Assembly (NCBI RefSeq): GCF_023703465.1
Contig: NZ_JAMQGP010000003.1
Location: 434,001 to 498,000, forward strand
Direction of reading: 5' to 3'
DNA from: Echinimonas agarilytica
Lineage (GTDB): Bacteria > Pseudomonadota > Gammaproteobacteria > Enterobacterales > Neiellaceae
Length of the DNA stretch: 64,000 bases
The notes beneath the pieces are model-generated. The model was not told the origin of the DNA. It did not search any database and saw only the letters and a program-made list of their open reading frames with translations. Position numbers and translations under genes: made by a program. Position 1 is the first letter of the stretch, and each line of letters opens with the position of its first letter. Positions 45,376 through 53,389 of the stretch are shown one piece after another.

Positions 45376-47412
45376 TTAGTGATTTAATTGCTGGATGAGC
45401 TGGCTTTGAGGGTCATCAACTTCTGTGAGAAATTCGTTTTCTTGCACCGAGGTCACCGTACCTCTGTATCCGCCGCGTTCAACAATCAGTTTGTGCTCAC
45501 CTGTGGTGAGATCAAACTCATAGATATTTTTGATCTGATTGGCGCGGTTCAAGTAATAGTAAAGTTTACTTTTACTACTGGATACAAACTGGCTGTTGTA
45601 AGGCATGTTAGTGACAAAGGTGCGCGTATTGTTCGGCTCAAGTTTGAATAACTTGTTGCTGTTGCGAGCGCTGAAGAATAGTTCGCCATTGATTGTAATT
45701 GCATTGCTGTTGGCTGGAATCGAAAGCGCCTTGTTCGAGCCATCAATAATCGAGAACTTATAAAAGGTTCTGGGATCACTATTGCTGTCGCTATAAAACA
45801 GGTGTTGGTGATCATTCGATAGCCCGATGACTTCCACAAACAAATTATGGTCCATGACGACTTTGGAGCTATTCACAGCAAATGAATATAGGAGTACTTG
45901 CTGACCTCGTTGGATCAGAAGCCACAAGTCGTCTGTCGACCAAAACATTCCATCAATGGTGTGTTCATCATCAAAATTTGTAATCGTGGTTTGTTCGTTA
46001 CCGTTGGTAGTCACAATTTGCTCGGAGCCGCTGGCATCACTTACAAATGCGAACATATCACTGTTGTGGGCAAAGGTAGGCAAGCGCTCATTGGCATTCG
46101 TGCCTGTCACCCGCACTGCTCTGGTGTTGATATTGTGTCGCTTAATATTGCTATCGTTGATGGATTCGATATACAGATATTGCTCGTTCTCGGTGACAGT
46201 GAGGTTTTGCAATACACCGTTTGCAGTAAGGATTGGTTCTGCGTGGCGACGATTAAAGTACCAGCGATACAATGTATCGCTCTCACTGAATACAATGCCG
46301 GAACCATCTGGCATCAGTTCTAAGTCGGTGATATTGAGCAGCGTCGTTAAGCGCTCTATTAATTCAAATTCTTCGTTGACCACAGTGATGTGATTCTGTC
46401 GATAATCGCGTGTTGCGATGGCAATCATGCCATGACCAAACTTGGCTTGATGCGCCTGCTGTTTAAAGTCTGTGGGGTAGAGCGCACCAGACTCTGGCTC
46501 CAAACGATATAAGTAGTGTTCCCATTCGTTCAATAACGTGAGGGTAACAAGAATGTGATTGTCATTGTTCCAGCTCATACTCCCCACACGGTTTTTTTGG
46601 CTTTCATACACAACTTTGCGTTGTTCAAAAGACAAGCTTTGGGGATCTAATTGATACGTAAATATTTGCGTCATGCGGTTGGCATAGCGACTAAGTGCGA
46701 GGGTTTGGCCGTCTTTTGACCAAGCCAGGCGATAATCTGCATAACCTGTGTCAAATGAATCAATGGTTTGAGTCATATCAGGATCTTGATAAATTAATTC
46801 GACCCCAGACTTGGTTTGTCTCACAGTCGCGATATGAGATTGGTTGGAGTTAGATGCTAATTGCATGTAGTAGTGCTCGCTGTCATTAATCACAGGGAGA
46901 TTGAGCACGTTGCTATTCGGTGTATTGTCTGTTGATTCAGCTCCACCGAAGGCAAACCAGAGCGCAATAGCAAGCACCACCACAAGCACTCCGGCCCAAA
47001 TGAGCGCTGACGTATTGCGTTTCGATGCGGAGGTTTCTGAAACGGGTTCGTCCGTGGGAAGTGGGCTTTCTTCACCCAGGTACGGCGTTGGTTCGATCTC
47101 TAATGCATACCCTTTTTTAGGGTAAGTGCGAATGAAAACGTCTGACTTGTCATCTGTCGCCAATAACTTTCGCAGTTTTGAAATACAACGATGCACAGAC
47201 TGCGGCGACACGACGGTACTTTTCCAAACCTCTTCAATGAGTTCGTCAGTACTGACCACATGCCCATTATTGTGAGCCAAATAGAGTAAGACTTGCATGA
47301 CTTTTGGCTCTACTTTGAATGTGTCGCCGTTGCATTCAATGCAGTCGAAATTAGGCTTGACTAAAAAGTCGCGTAGAAAAAAGCCTTTAGAAAGATTGGA
47401 GTTGATCGACAT
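45376..47412 (-). CDS. CadC/ToxR-type membrane regulator with beta-propeller sensor
   Basis: A 678-residue protein. Residues about 10-108 are a winged-helix OmpR/PhoB DNA-binding domain (LLYLAHNNGHVVSTDELIEEVW; SVHRCISKLRKLL; IRTYPKKGYAL). A Ser/Thr/Pro-rich linker leads to one transmembrane helix (ALIWAGVLVVVLAIALWFAF, about 135-155). The rest is a periplasmic TolB-like beta-propeller with recurring blades such as LAWSKDGQTLAL. It would bind DNA from the membrane on a periplasmic signal. No typical partner membrane protein adjacent; nearby targets could be the DUF1593/GH43 genes. Confidence 0.85.
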   Translation of the reverse strand: MSINSNLSKGFFLRDFLVKPNFDCIECNGDTFKVEPKVMQVLLYLAHNNGHVVSTDELIEEVWKSTVVSPQSVHRCISKLRKLLATDDKSDVFIRTYPKKGYALEIEPTPYLGEESPLPTDEPVSETSASKRNTSALIWAGVLVVVLAIALWFAFGGAESTDNTPNSNVLNLPVINDSEHYYMQLASNSNQSHIATVRQTKSGVELIYQDPDMTQTIDSFDTGYADYRLAWSKDGQTLALSRYANRMTQIFTYQLDPQSLSFEQRKVVYESQKNRVGSMSWNNDNHILVTLTLLNEWEHYLYRLEPESGALYPTDFKQQAHQAKFGHGMIAIATRDYRQNHITVVNEEFELIERLTTLLNITDLELMPDGSGIVFSESDTLYRWYFNRRHAEPILTANGVLQNLTVTENEQYLYIESINDSNIKRHNINTRAVRVTGTNANERLPTFAHNSDMFAFVSDASGSEQIVTTNGNEQTTITNFDDEHTIDGMFWSTDDLWLLIQRGQQVLLYSFAVNSSKVVMDHNLFVEVIGLSNDHQHLFYSDSNSDPRTFYKFSIIDGSNKALSIPANSNAITINGELFFSARNSNKLFKLEPNNTRTFVTNMPYNSQFVSSSKSKLYYYLNRANQIKNIYEFDLTTGEHKLIVERGGYRGTVTSVQENEFLTEVDDPQSQLIQQLNH

Positions 47413-47505
47413 GAACTTTAACTACACTCGCAATAACAGACATACTCACCGGCACGATAATACGAGATTTACTCGCCAATGAGTATGTAATATTCGTCTA
47501 TTTCT

Positions 47506-48801
47506 TCAATCCGTCGTGAATGATTTGATAGTTTGGTCACAGGTTAAGCTTACTTGTAAGCCAGATGTTATCTTGAGCTCTTGGAATTTATGATTTCCAG
47601 GCGGTAGAGCTTTTTCTAACACGGGGCTACCCGCTGCATTTTTAACCATGATTTGGCCCTGAAATGGACAGTAGATTTCCAATTTTTCGCGCTTGATATA
47701 CGCATAACTGAAATTTCGAGCAACCTCGTCAACAGGGAGTGCTCCGGCCTTGGCAGCAATATTTGAACGTTTCAGTAAATCAGCAACAATCTCATTGCCA
47801 TTGGCTTTGAAGATATCCCGAATCGATTTCTCTTCTGTGGTAGACAATGTTCCGTCGTTTTTAATGGTGTTGAGAGCTGGACCAAATTCAGTGAGTAGCC
47901 AAAATGTGGCTCCGTCTGATTGATCGGGCTTTTGGTGGTAAAACTTAGCTGCTGCGAATACCTGTCCTAATGCGCTGTGGTAAAACTGTTTGTATTTAGG
48001 AAAGCCCGAAGAGCCGTCAACAATACCGGTTTGACCGGTCGACCCTAGTTCTATGAATTTTACGTTGGTGCGCTCTGCAGCCTGCGTGTGAAGGTAGGTA
48101 CACGCATTCCAGTCATCACGGCAGTTGGCCACATGGAATGGTTTCTCGGGGCTACCTTGTGCAATTGTTGATGTGGTCCAATGCGATACAAGTGTAAGGT
48201 TATTCAAAGCCTTGGTATTACCTGAATCGATCAAGTGTTTGACCAAAATTGCAGACTCGGTGAGTGGTCCCCACGACAACACATACATGGGTTTTTGATT
48301 GAGTTGTTCAACAGCCGCGGCGACTGTATTCAACTTGCCTAGATCGCGATAATTGGTGTTTGGCTTAAACTTAATCGGTTGTCCGTCTGCTGTTGCAGCA
48401 GAGCTGATACTCGATAGGTGAAAATTAACTGAATCTTGATAACCACCCAATTGAGCATTTAAAAAAGGCACTGCACGTTCGTAAGGTACTTTGAACATTT
48501 TGTCAGTGAAAGGAATTGGATTGGCTAAGTTTTTGCGGTTTGTGGAGGCGACAACAATCCCTTCAATATTGAATCGGTTTGCCGACAGCAATAATGCAGC
48601 CAACGTCACAATATCGTCGGGATCATTTTGCGGATGGTTATGACTTCTCAAGTCAGTGGGATCAGATAAATCTGAATACACCCAAATAGCCGGCTTTTCG
48701 ACAGTACTTGAAGCTGCGTGACTTAATGTTGATATTAAACAGCACACGATTGATAGTGCGACTGAAATTAGTTTGGTAGACATGGCTATGAATTTCATCA
48801 A
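47506..48801 (-). CDS. DUF1593-like, nucleoside-hydrolase-fold exported protein
   Basis: A 431-residue exported protein; the signal peptide ends near SHAAS (about 30). The start of the mature protein has IWVYSDLSDPTDLRSHNHPQNDPDDIVTLAALLL, an Asp-rich loop like the metal site of nucleoside hydrolases, followed by NIEGIVVAS and YVLSWGPLTE. This resembles DUF1593 proteins often found with glycoside hydrolases. The C-terminal 70 residues look like a beta-sandwich. Substrate is unknown; a glycoside or nucleoside is likely. Confidence 0.65.
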   Translation of the reverse strand: MMKFIAMSTKLISVALSIVCCLISTLSHAASSTVEKPAIWVYSDLSDPTDLRSHNHPQNDPDDIVTLAALLLSANRFNIEGIVVASTNRKNLANPIPFTDKMFKVPYERAVPFLNAQLGGYQDSVNFHLSSISSAATADGQPIKFKPNTNYRDLGKLNTVAAAVEQLNQKPMYVLSWGPLTESAILVKHLIDSGNTKALNNLTLVSHWTTSTIAQGSPEKPFHVANCRDDWNACTYLHTQAAERTNVKFIELGSTGQTGIVDGSSGFPKYKQFYHSALGQVFAAAKFYHQKPDQSDGATFWLLTEFGPALNTIKNDGTLSTTEEKSIRDIFKANGNEIVADLLKRSNIAAKAGALPVDEVARNFSYAYIKREKLEIYCPFQGQIMVKNAAGSPVLEKALPPGNHKFQELKITSGLQVSLTCDQTIKSFTTD

Positions 48802-48869
48802 TGGAACACCTCAAATCACCCAAGGTATAGAGTCAGGCACTACGTCATGTAGCGCCTGTATTTACTGAA

Positions 48870-50333
48870 TTAAAGAACTTTGGGCGAACCTGCGCTGAAT
48901 TGCATTTTCGAGAGTTTAAGTGAACCTTGGCCCGTGTAGTTGATGTACACATCATGTTTGCCATAGGCTTCGCGGAGGAAGGTCTCGATTTTATCGCGTT
49001 TGAGTGTTTCTGGGGTTAGTGCAATGCTGCCTATCAGTGTTCCGTTTGGAGCATCTAATCGCAATTCAATTTTTCCAGACGCATTTTTATTCGCGAGTTG
49101 AGCGGAGAAATAGTAGTAGCCGCTGCCGAGTTGGATATCGCTGAACTTGGTGGGCGTTTGGCTCACTTTCGCAGTTCCAAGTGGAATTGAGAAATCTTGC
49201 GATACCTTCACTGGCGAAACACCTTCGATGGTTTGTTGGACGGGGATCAGCGTGCCATCTGCGTTGTAATCTATTCTATCGATCGATACCGAACGCTGCG
49301 TCCAAGTGCCCATGTTTTCGAACTCATCTTGTCGCCATGAAGACAAAGCAGAGGTGTGGTAAAACAAATAGTCTTGGCCGTGAAACTCAACCACGCCGCC
49401 ATGGTTCGATTGAGTAAGGCGCCAAGGCACATAGTCTTTGCCTGGGAACTTTGGACCATTGTCTACTTCGTATCCGAGCTCATAATTCATTATGCCGCCA
49501 TGTTTAAAAGGCCCCATAGGTGATGTGCTATACGAATAATCGAGGTGTGATTTAGCGCGTTTGGGGTCATCCGGGTTGTTGCGGTCAATTTTGTTGCCGT
49601 ACTTGGTGTGGTAATTGAAGTAATAAACACCTTGACGTTTGTGTACCCATGGCGCTTCCATGAAGTTGTCTGTACCAATGTCTAATTTCACAGGTTCACT
49701 TGCGAGTTCGACCATGTTGTCGGCAAGTTTAGCGGCCCATTGACTCCCCCAATACAAATATATTTGATCATCATCATCAATGAAAACAGACGGATCGATA
49801 CCTTGTGTGCCAGGAATTTTCGGCTGGATAATAGTGAAGGGTTTGTCCATCGAATCACTGACCGCAACGCCAATGTAGCTCGTTACTTTGGGTTTTCCGT
49901 TGGGTCTTAAATCTTGGCGATGACGAATATGGATAGGATAGTACATATAGTACTTACCATTGCGGTAAATGACGTCAGGGGCCCACAAGGCCCAATCGTC
50001 AACTTTTGGGTCTTCGTTTGGATTGACATCAGTGATATTCAAAACAGGCCCGTGGTCAATCCAATTCACCATGTCTGCTGATGAAAAGTTGTGATACTTG
50101 TGCATGGTGCTATACCCACCACTCTTTTCATGGTCGACGGAGGTGACCATCCAAACGCGACCATCAGGCATCACGTGAGGCGACGCATCAGCGGTGTACA
50201 TGTGTGTAATGACAGGGTTGCCGTAAGGGTAAGGTTTGGTGTTTTTGTTGGGTTTCGCGATGACAGTGCTCGACATAGTTACGGCTGCAACTGCAATGGC
50301 TAACGCTGACGCTGAATATAGTTTCATCTTCAA
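48870..50333 (-). CDS. GH43 family glycoside hydrolase with C-terminal beta domain
   Basis: A 487-residue secreted enzyme; signal peptide about 1-26 (VAAVTMSSTVIA-KP). All three GH43 acids can be placed: Asp in TADASPHV, Asp in QGIDPSVFIDDD and Glu in NFMEAPWVHK. The five-bladed propeller spans about 35-350 and a C-terminal domain resembling a carbohydrate-binding module follows (to 487). Activity likely on arabinose- or xylose-containing glycans; exact linkage not predictable. Upstream of the DUF1593 gene on the same strand (68 bp gap). Confidence 0.88.
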   Translation of the reverse strand: MKMKLYSASALAIAVAAVTMSSTVIAKPNKNTKPYPYGNPVITHMYTADASPHVMPDGRVWMVTSVDHEKSGGYSTMHKYHNFSSADMVNWIDHGPVLNITDVNPNEDPKVDDWALWAPDVIYRNGKYYMYYPIHIRHRQDLRPNGKPKVTSYIGVAVSDSMDKPFTIIQPKIPGTQGIDPSVFIDDDDQIYLYWGSQWAAKLADNMVELASEPVKLDIGTDNFMEAPWVHKRQGVYYFNYHTKYGNKIDRNNPDDPKRAKSHLDYSYSTSPMGPFKHGGIMNYELGYEVDNGPKFPGKDYVPWRLTQSNHGGVVEFHGQDYLFYHTSALSSWRQDEFENMGTWTQRSVSIDRIDYNADGTLIPVQQTIEGVSPVKVSQDFSIPLGTAKVSQTPTKFSDIQLGSGYYYFSAQLANKNASGKIELRLDAPNGTLIGSIALTPETLKRDKIETFLREAYGKHDVYINYTGQGSLKLSKMQFSAGSPKVL

Positions 50334-50514
50334 ATTCCTCTTGACCGACCCTGGGGCCGAAATAATGTGTCGATCGACTTTCTAAACCATGAATGGATTC
50401 AACATACGTTTCACAGGTAAAGCCGCTATAGAGACGAGATAACTTTTTTATGTAGGAAACCTGATGAAGTTAAAAAGTAAAATAAAAACAAATAGTTATC
50501 GTCTTTTTTGGAAG

Positions 50515-50530
50515 TGTGATGAAGATCTCA
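50515..50530. promoter_or_regulatory. CRP-like site upstream of GH43
   Basis: TGTGA-N6-TCTCA, one mismatch to TGTGA-N6-TCACA. 182 bp before the GH43 start. Catabolite control would fit a glycoside hydrolase; single-site match by eye. Confidence 0.3.
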
Positions 50531-50638
50531 AACAGCTTTAAATAGCCATTTCTTTCAACCACCTTTGGTATTGCAATACGGCTGAAACTCACTCAAAAGA
50601 GTGGGGTGAGTGATAGCGGAAGAAAGTGAGTGGGAGTA

Positions 50639-50666
50639 TTGATAGCCAACAGGGGTTGACTATCAA
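50639..50666 (-). terminator. Inverted repeat after the Kelch gene
   Basis: Stem TTGATAGCCAAC / GTTGACTATCAA (12 bp, one mismatch) with a 4-base loop, 22 bp past the Kelch stop. No U-run follows on the minus strand, so a processing or Rho-type end is more likely than intrinsic termination. Confidence 0.5.
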
Positions 50667-50688
50667 ACTAACACAGTGACGCTCTTAT

Positions 50689-51729
50689 TTAATCTAAGGG
50701 GATAGCTGGCAATTCCAAAGCTTCTAACGTGGTCAGCTCCGGTTTTCCACCGCGAGCGCCAGAGCCTAAACCGGTCCAAAGTTTGCCTTGGTGTAAGATC
50801 ACGCCCGAACCGTGTCGTCCTTCAACCAAATTTGGCCACGAATACCACTGCTCCGTGCGCACGTTGAATGCTTCAACCTCATTATGAGCCGGCGTTGCGC
50901 GTTGCGTTTCACCACCCACAACAACGATGTAGGGCTCAACGGTAAGACTCATGCTTCCTGCTCTAGGAGTTGGGATGTTTTGATGACGAGGCAACGTTTT
51001 CCAATTGTCGCTTTGAATATCATAAACGTCCACTTCTGGTACTGTCAGACTAAATACTTGGCCTGTAGCTTTAGACGTGCGTCGGCCCCCGAGTGCATAA
51101 ATTTTTCCATTGATGAAGGCAGCCTGAAAGTGATCTCGGGAGCGTGGAGCATCAGCCAGTACTGTCCATTGGTCACTGACAAAGTCATATCGGTCAAGCC
51201 AAGGAACGTGCCCGTCAGTATGACCGTTTTGTATTCCAGACACGAGGTACAATTGGTCGCCTAAAATGACCGCGCCAGCGCCGCCTCGTAATCGATTAGT
51301 TGGAATTGCAGGGCCAACTTCCCAGCGGTCTTGAAGGGGGAGGTAATACATTAAGTTCTTGACAGGAGGCTCGGTCGGATATCCGCCCGTCATCGCTCCT
51401 GCAAATACAATTTTGTCTTGATAGATCACCGGTTGGACATGATGAATCTGAAAAGGAGGAGGCGTACCTTGGTGCCATTGACTGGTTTGAGGGTCGTAAA
51501 CATCTACGGACTGTATTCTTCGTCCGCCAAGTGCATAAAATTTTCCCTGATATTCGACAAATGCGGCTTCATGTCGGGGAGATGGTGTGCCTTGGTATTC
51601 TAGCGATCGCCATTGTTGGGCGTGTGTTTCAAGCTGAGTTTGATTCTGTTGAAAGTCTGCTGCTGCGGAGCATGATGCTAGTGTCATCATACTCACTAAA
51701 ACAGTTAATACCGTTACAAGTCGATTCAT
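50689..51729 (-). CDS. Kelch-repeat lipoprotein
   Basis: A 346-residue predicted lipoprotein (lipobox LASC, Cys near residue 20) made of about six Kelch blades. Repeated patterns include YALGGRRIQSVDVYDPQTSQW, IYALGGRR and VVVGGETQRATPAHNEVEAFN with double Gly and Trp. This is the galactose-oxidase-type propeller. It may be a binding protein or a sialic-acid-epimerase-like sugar enzyme (NanM type); catalytic residues cannot be assigned. Divergent from the small starch-module lipoprotein. Confidence 0.8.
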   Translation of the reverse strand: MNRLVTVLTVLVSMMTLASCSAAADFQQNQTQLETHAQQWRSLEYQGTPSPRHEAAFVEYQGKFYALGGRRIQSVDVYDPQTSQWHQGTPPPFQIHHVQPVIYQDKIVFAGAMTGGYPTEPPVKNLMYYLPLQDRWEVGPAIPTNRLRGGAGAVILGDQLYLVSGIQNGHTDGHVPWLDRYDFVSDQWTVLADAPRSRDHFQAAFINGKIYALGGRRTSKATGQVFSLTVPEVDVYDIQSDNWKTLPRHQNIPTPRAGSMSLTVEPYIVVVGGETQRATPAHNEVEAFNVRTEQWYSWPNLVEGRHGSGVILHQGKLWTGLGSGARGGKPELTTLEALELPAIPLD

Positions 51730-52058
51730 TCGTAATCTCCGGTTATTCGCTGTTTTAGAGTGACCTCATTGCTAAAGTTAGGCAATTTTCGTTTGCGCTA
51801 TGAAGGGCGTCTGATCTGGCTTATTTAAAAACTCAAGTATAGTTTGAGCTGAACTAAACCCGCTAAATTATGAAGGGTAGATCACAGCCTTGGATCAGGA
51901 ACCGGTTCCATAAAAATTTAGTATTTCAAAACTTTGCATAGTGTCAAACTTCCAACCGAATGCTTTTGTTAAAAACTCATCACACTCCGTATAAGGAGCA
52001 AGGTGATTAGGCTAGTCACCTTAGGCATATCAATATTAAAACAAACAAGGAAAAGGCT
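51730..52058. promoter_or_regulatory. 329-bp divergent promoter region
   Basis: Shared upstream region of the Kelch and CBM-like lipoprotein genes. It contains the perfect palindrome GGAACCGGTTCC (51898-51909) and an inverted repeat AAGGTGA / TCACCTT (52000-52022) just before the right-hand gene. No ORF accepted. Confidence 0.5.
51898..51909. promoter_or_regulatory. Perfect LacI-type palindrome GGAACCGGTTCC
   Basis: 12-bp perfect dyad with central CG, midway between two divergent lipoprotein genes. The core ACCGG matches malE site 1, suggesting a related LacI-family repressor. Confidence 0.45.
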
Positions 52059-52493
52059 ATGTTCAAAGCACTCATTATTGCATCTGTCGCGGCGGCAACA
52101 CTCGTAACAGGCTGCGCAAGTACCGACAACTCCGCGCCTCGCGAATTGAGCGATTACATGTTCGTTCGTGGTGACTTCAATGGCTGGAATGCTGTTCCTG
52201 AGCATAAACTCACAAAAACATCCACAGACCGACTCTATATGACGTCAATTGATGTGACCGCTGACGGCTCTGTCTATGGGTTTAAATTTGCCGATCAGTT
52301 GTGGGGCGCAGGCGCTAATTGTGGTTATCAAAACAAAGAAGATGAAACGATTGTCCTTGGTAAACGCGTGCCTGTGAGCTGTTCGTCATCGTATTCAAAC
52401 TTTGTATTTACGCCAGCTGAGTCGGGAACCTATAACTTTTACATGGACGGTTCGGTCGAACCATTTCAAATTTATGTAGAGAAAGCAGAGTAG
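52059..52493 (+). CDS. Small lipoprotein with glycogen/starch-binding-like module
   Basis: A 144-residue lipoprotein; lipobox LVTGC puts the Cys near residue 20. The mature protein is a single beta module with FVRGDFNGWN, YGFKFADQLWG and TYNFYMDGS. The same pattern occurs twice in the C-terminal tail of the pullulanase at the right edge (IRGDMNGWD ... [11 protein letters not shown]), which argues for alpha-glucan binding at the outer membrane. Two extra Cys could pair. Terminator follows. Confidence 0.75.
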   Translation: MFKALIIASVAAATLVTGCASTDNSAPRELSDYMFVRGDFNGWNAVPEHKLTKTSTDRLYMTSIDVTADGSVYGFKFADQLWGAGANCGYQNKEDETIVLGKRVPVSCSSSYSNFVFTPAESGTYNFYMDGSVEPFQIYVEKAE

Positions 52494-52522
52494 TTCGATG
52501 TAATAGGTTGAGGGACGCAATT

Positions 52523-52550
52523 AAAAAAGCCGCTTTAAGCGGCTTTTTTT
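52523..52550. terminator. Bidirectional terminator between lipoprotein and ompW
   Basis: AAAAAAGCCGCTT / AAGCGGCTTTTTT inverted repeat between convergent genes, T-runs on both strands. Confidence 0.9.
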
Positions 52551-52565
52551 GATGAGTTGCGAGAA

Positions 52566-53243
52566 TTAAAATTTATAACCCACGCCAACCATATAGACCC
52601 AAGGGTCAATATCGATTTCAACTTTTGATTTGGCATCACCAACTTTAAAGTTGGCATCGGTGTTAATATCAATGTAGCGAACTTGGCCATTGATTAACCA
52701 GTTGTCGTCGACCATGTAATCCAAGCCAATTTGTGCTGACCAGCCAAATGAACCATCTAGATCGAGAGAGTTAAAGCCTTGTTCTTTGCGCGAGCCCTTA
52801 AACGACTCATCGAAAAATACAGTGTAATTAATACCAGCACCTACGTATGGGCGGAGTTGAGTGCTGGAATTTCCAAAGTAATATTGAGCCATGAGTGTGG
52901 GCGGCAAATGACTTACTTCACCAAGCGCACCATCACCCAAACCAAGTTCTGACTTTTCGAGGCTTACGTCATGCGTGAATGGCGTAGCAGCCAGAAGCTC
53001 AACGCCCCAATTGTCGGTGATCATATAGGCTAGGTTAAGTCCGAGTTGGGTATCTCCGTCAACGGAAACTTCCATTCCTGTTTTACCTAATCCGGTCACT
53101 TCAACTTTGCCTGATTCATCATCAGGTTCAACGTGAATAACACCGCCTCGTACAATCCAATCTCCAGCTTCATGTGCAAGTGCTAATGGGCCAAATGTGA
53201 GTGTCGATAATGTTATTGACGCTGCTATGAGTGTTTTTTTCAT
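52566..53243 (-). CDS. ompW: OmpW family outer-membrane protein
   Basis: A 225-residue small beta-barrel. Signal peptide about 22 residues (LTFGPLALA-HE). DWIVRGGVIHVEPDD, GLNLAYMITDNWGVELLAATPF, LPPTLMAQYYFG, LRPYVGAGINYT and the terminal aromatic VGVGYKF fit OmpW. ATG at 53243 (MKKT) is preferred over an in-frame ATG at 53255. OmpW forms an eight-stranded channel for small hydrophobic molecules. Confidence 0.93.
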   Translation of the reverse strand: MKKTLIAASITLSTLTFGPLALAHEAGDWIVRGGVIHVEPDDESGKVEVTGLGKTGMEVSVDGDTQLGLNLAYMITDNWGVELLAATPFTHDVSLEKSELGLGDGALGEVSHLPPTLMAQYYFGNSSTQLRPYVGAGINYTVFFDESFKGSRKEQGFNSLDLDGSFGWSAQIGLDYMVDDNWLINGQVRYIDINTDANFKVGDAKSKVEIDIDPWVYMVGVGYKF

Positions 53244-53389
53244 TATTAGATCCATTGTGCTTAGTTATTGACCAGATTGTGCAACTGCGCTAACGAAGGG
53301 GAGTTGATCGAAGTCAACGGAATGGAAATAATTGTTAATTAGGTTTTAAAGTCAGGTGAATGGGCGGCGTACACCGCCCATTACTAGGA

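Larger units (their letters stand above)
50334..50688 (-). promoter_or_regulatory. 355-bp gap upstream of the GH43 gene
   Basis: No gene. It holds the palindrome GTCGATCGAC (50369-50378, about 40 bp before the GH43 start), a CRP-like site TGTGATGAAGATCTCA (50515-50530) and, at its right end, a strong 12-bp inverted repeat just after the Kelch gene. Confidence 0.45.

Noticed and set aside
45898-46393. Plus-strand frames of 141 and 145 codons inside the CadC-like gene
   Set aside because: Antisense to the clear beta-propeller coding sequence.
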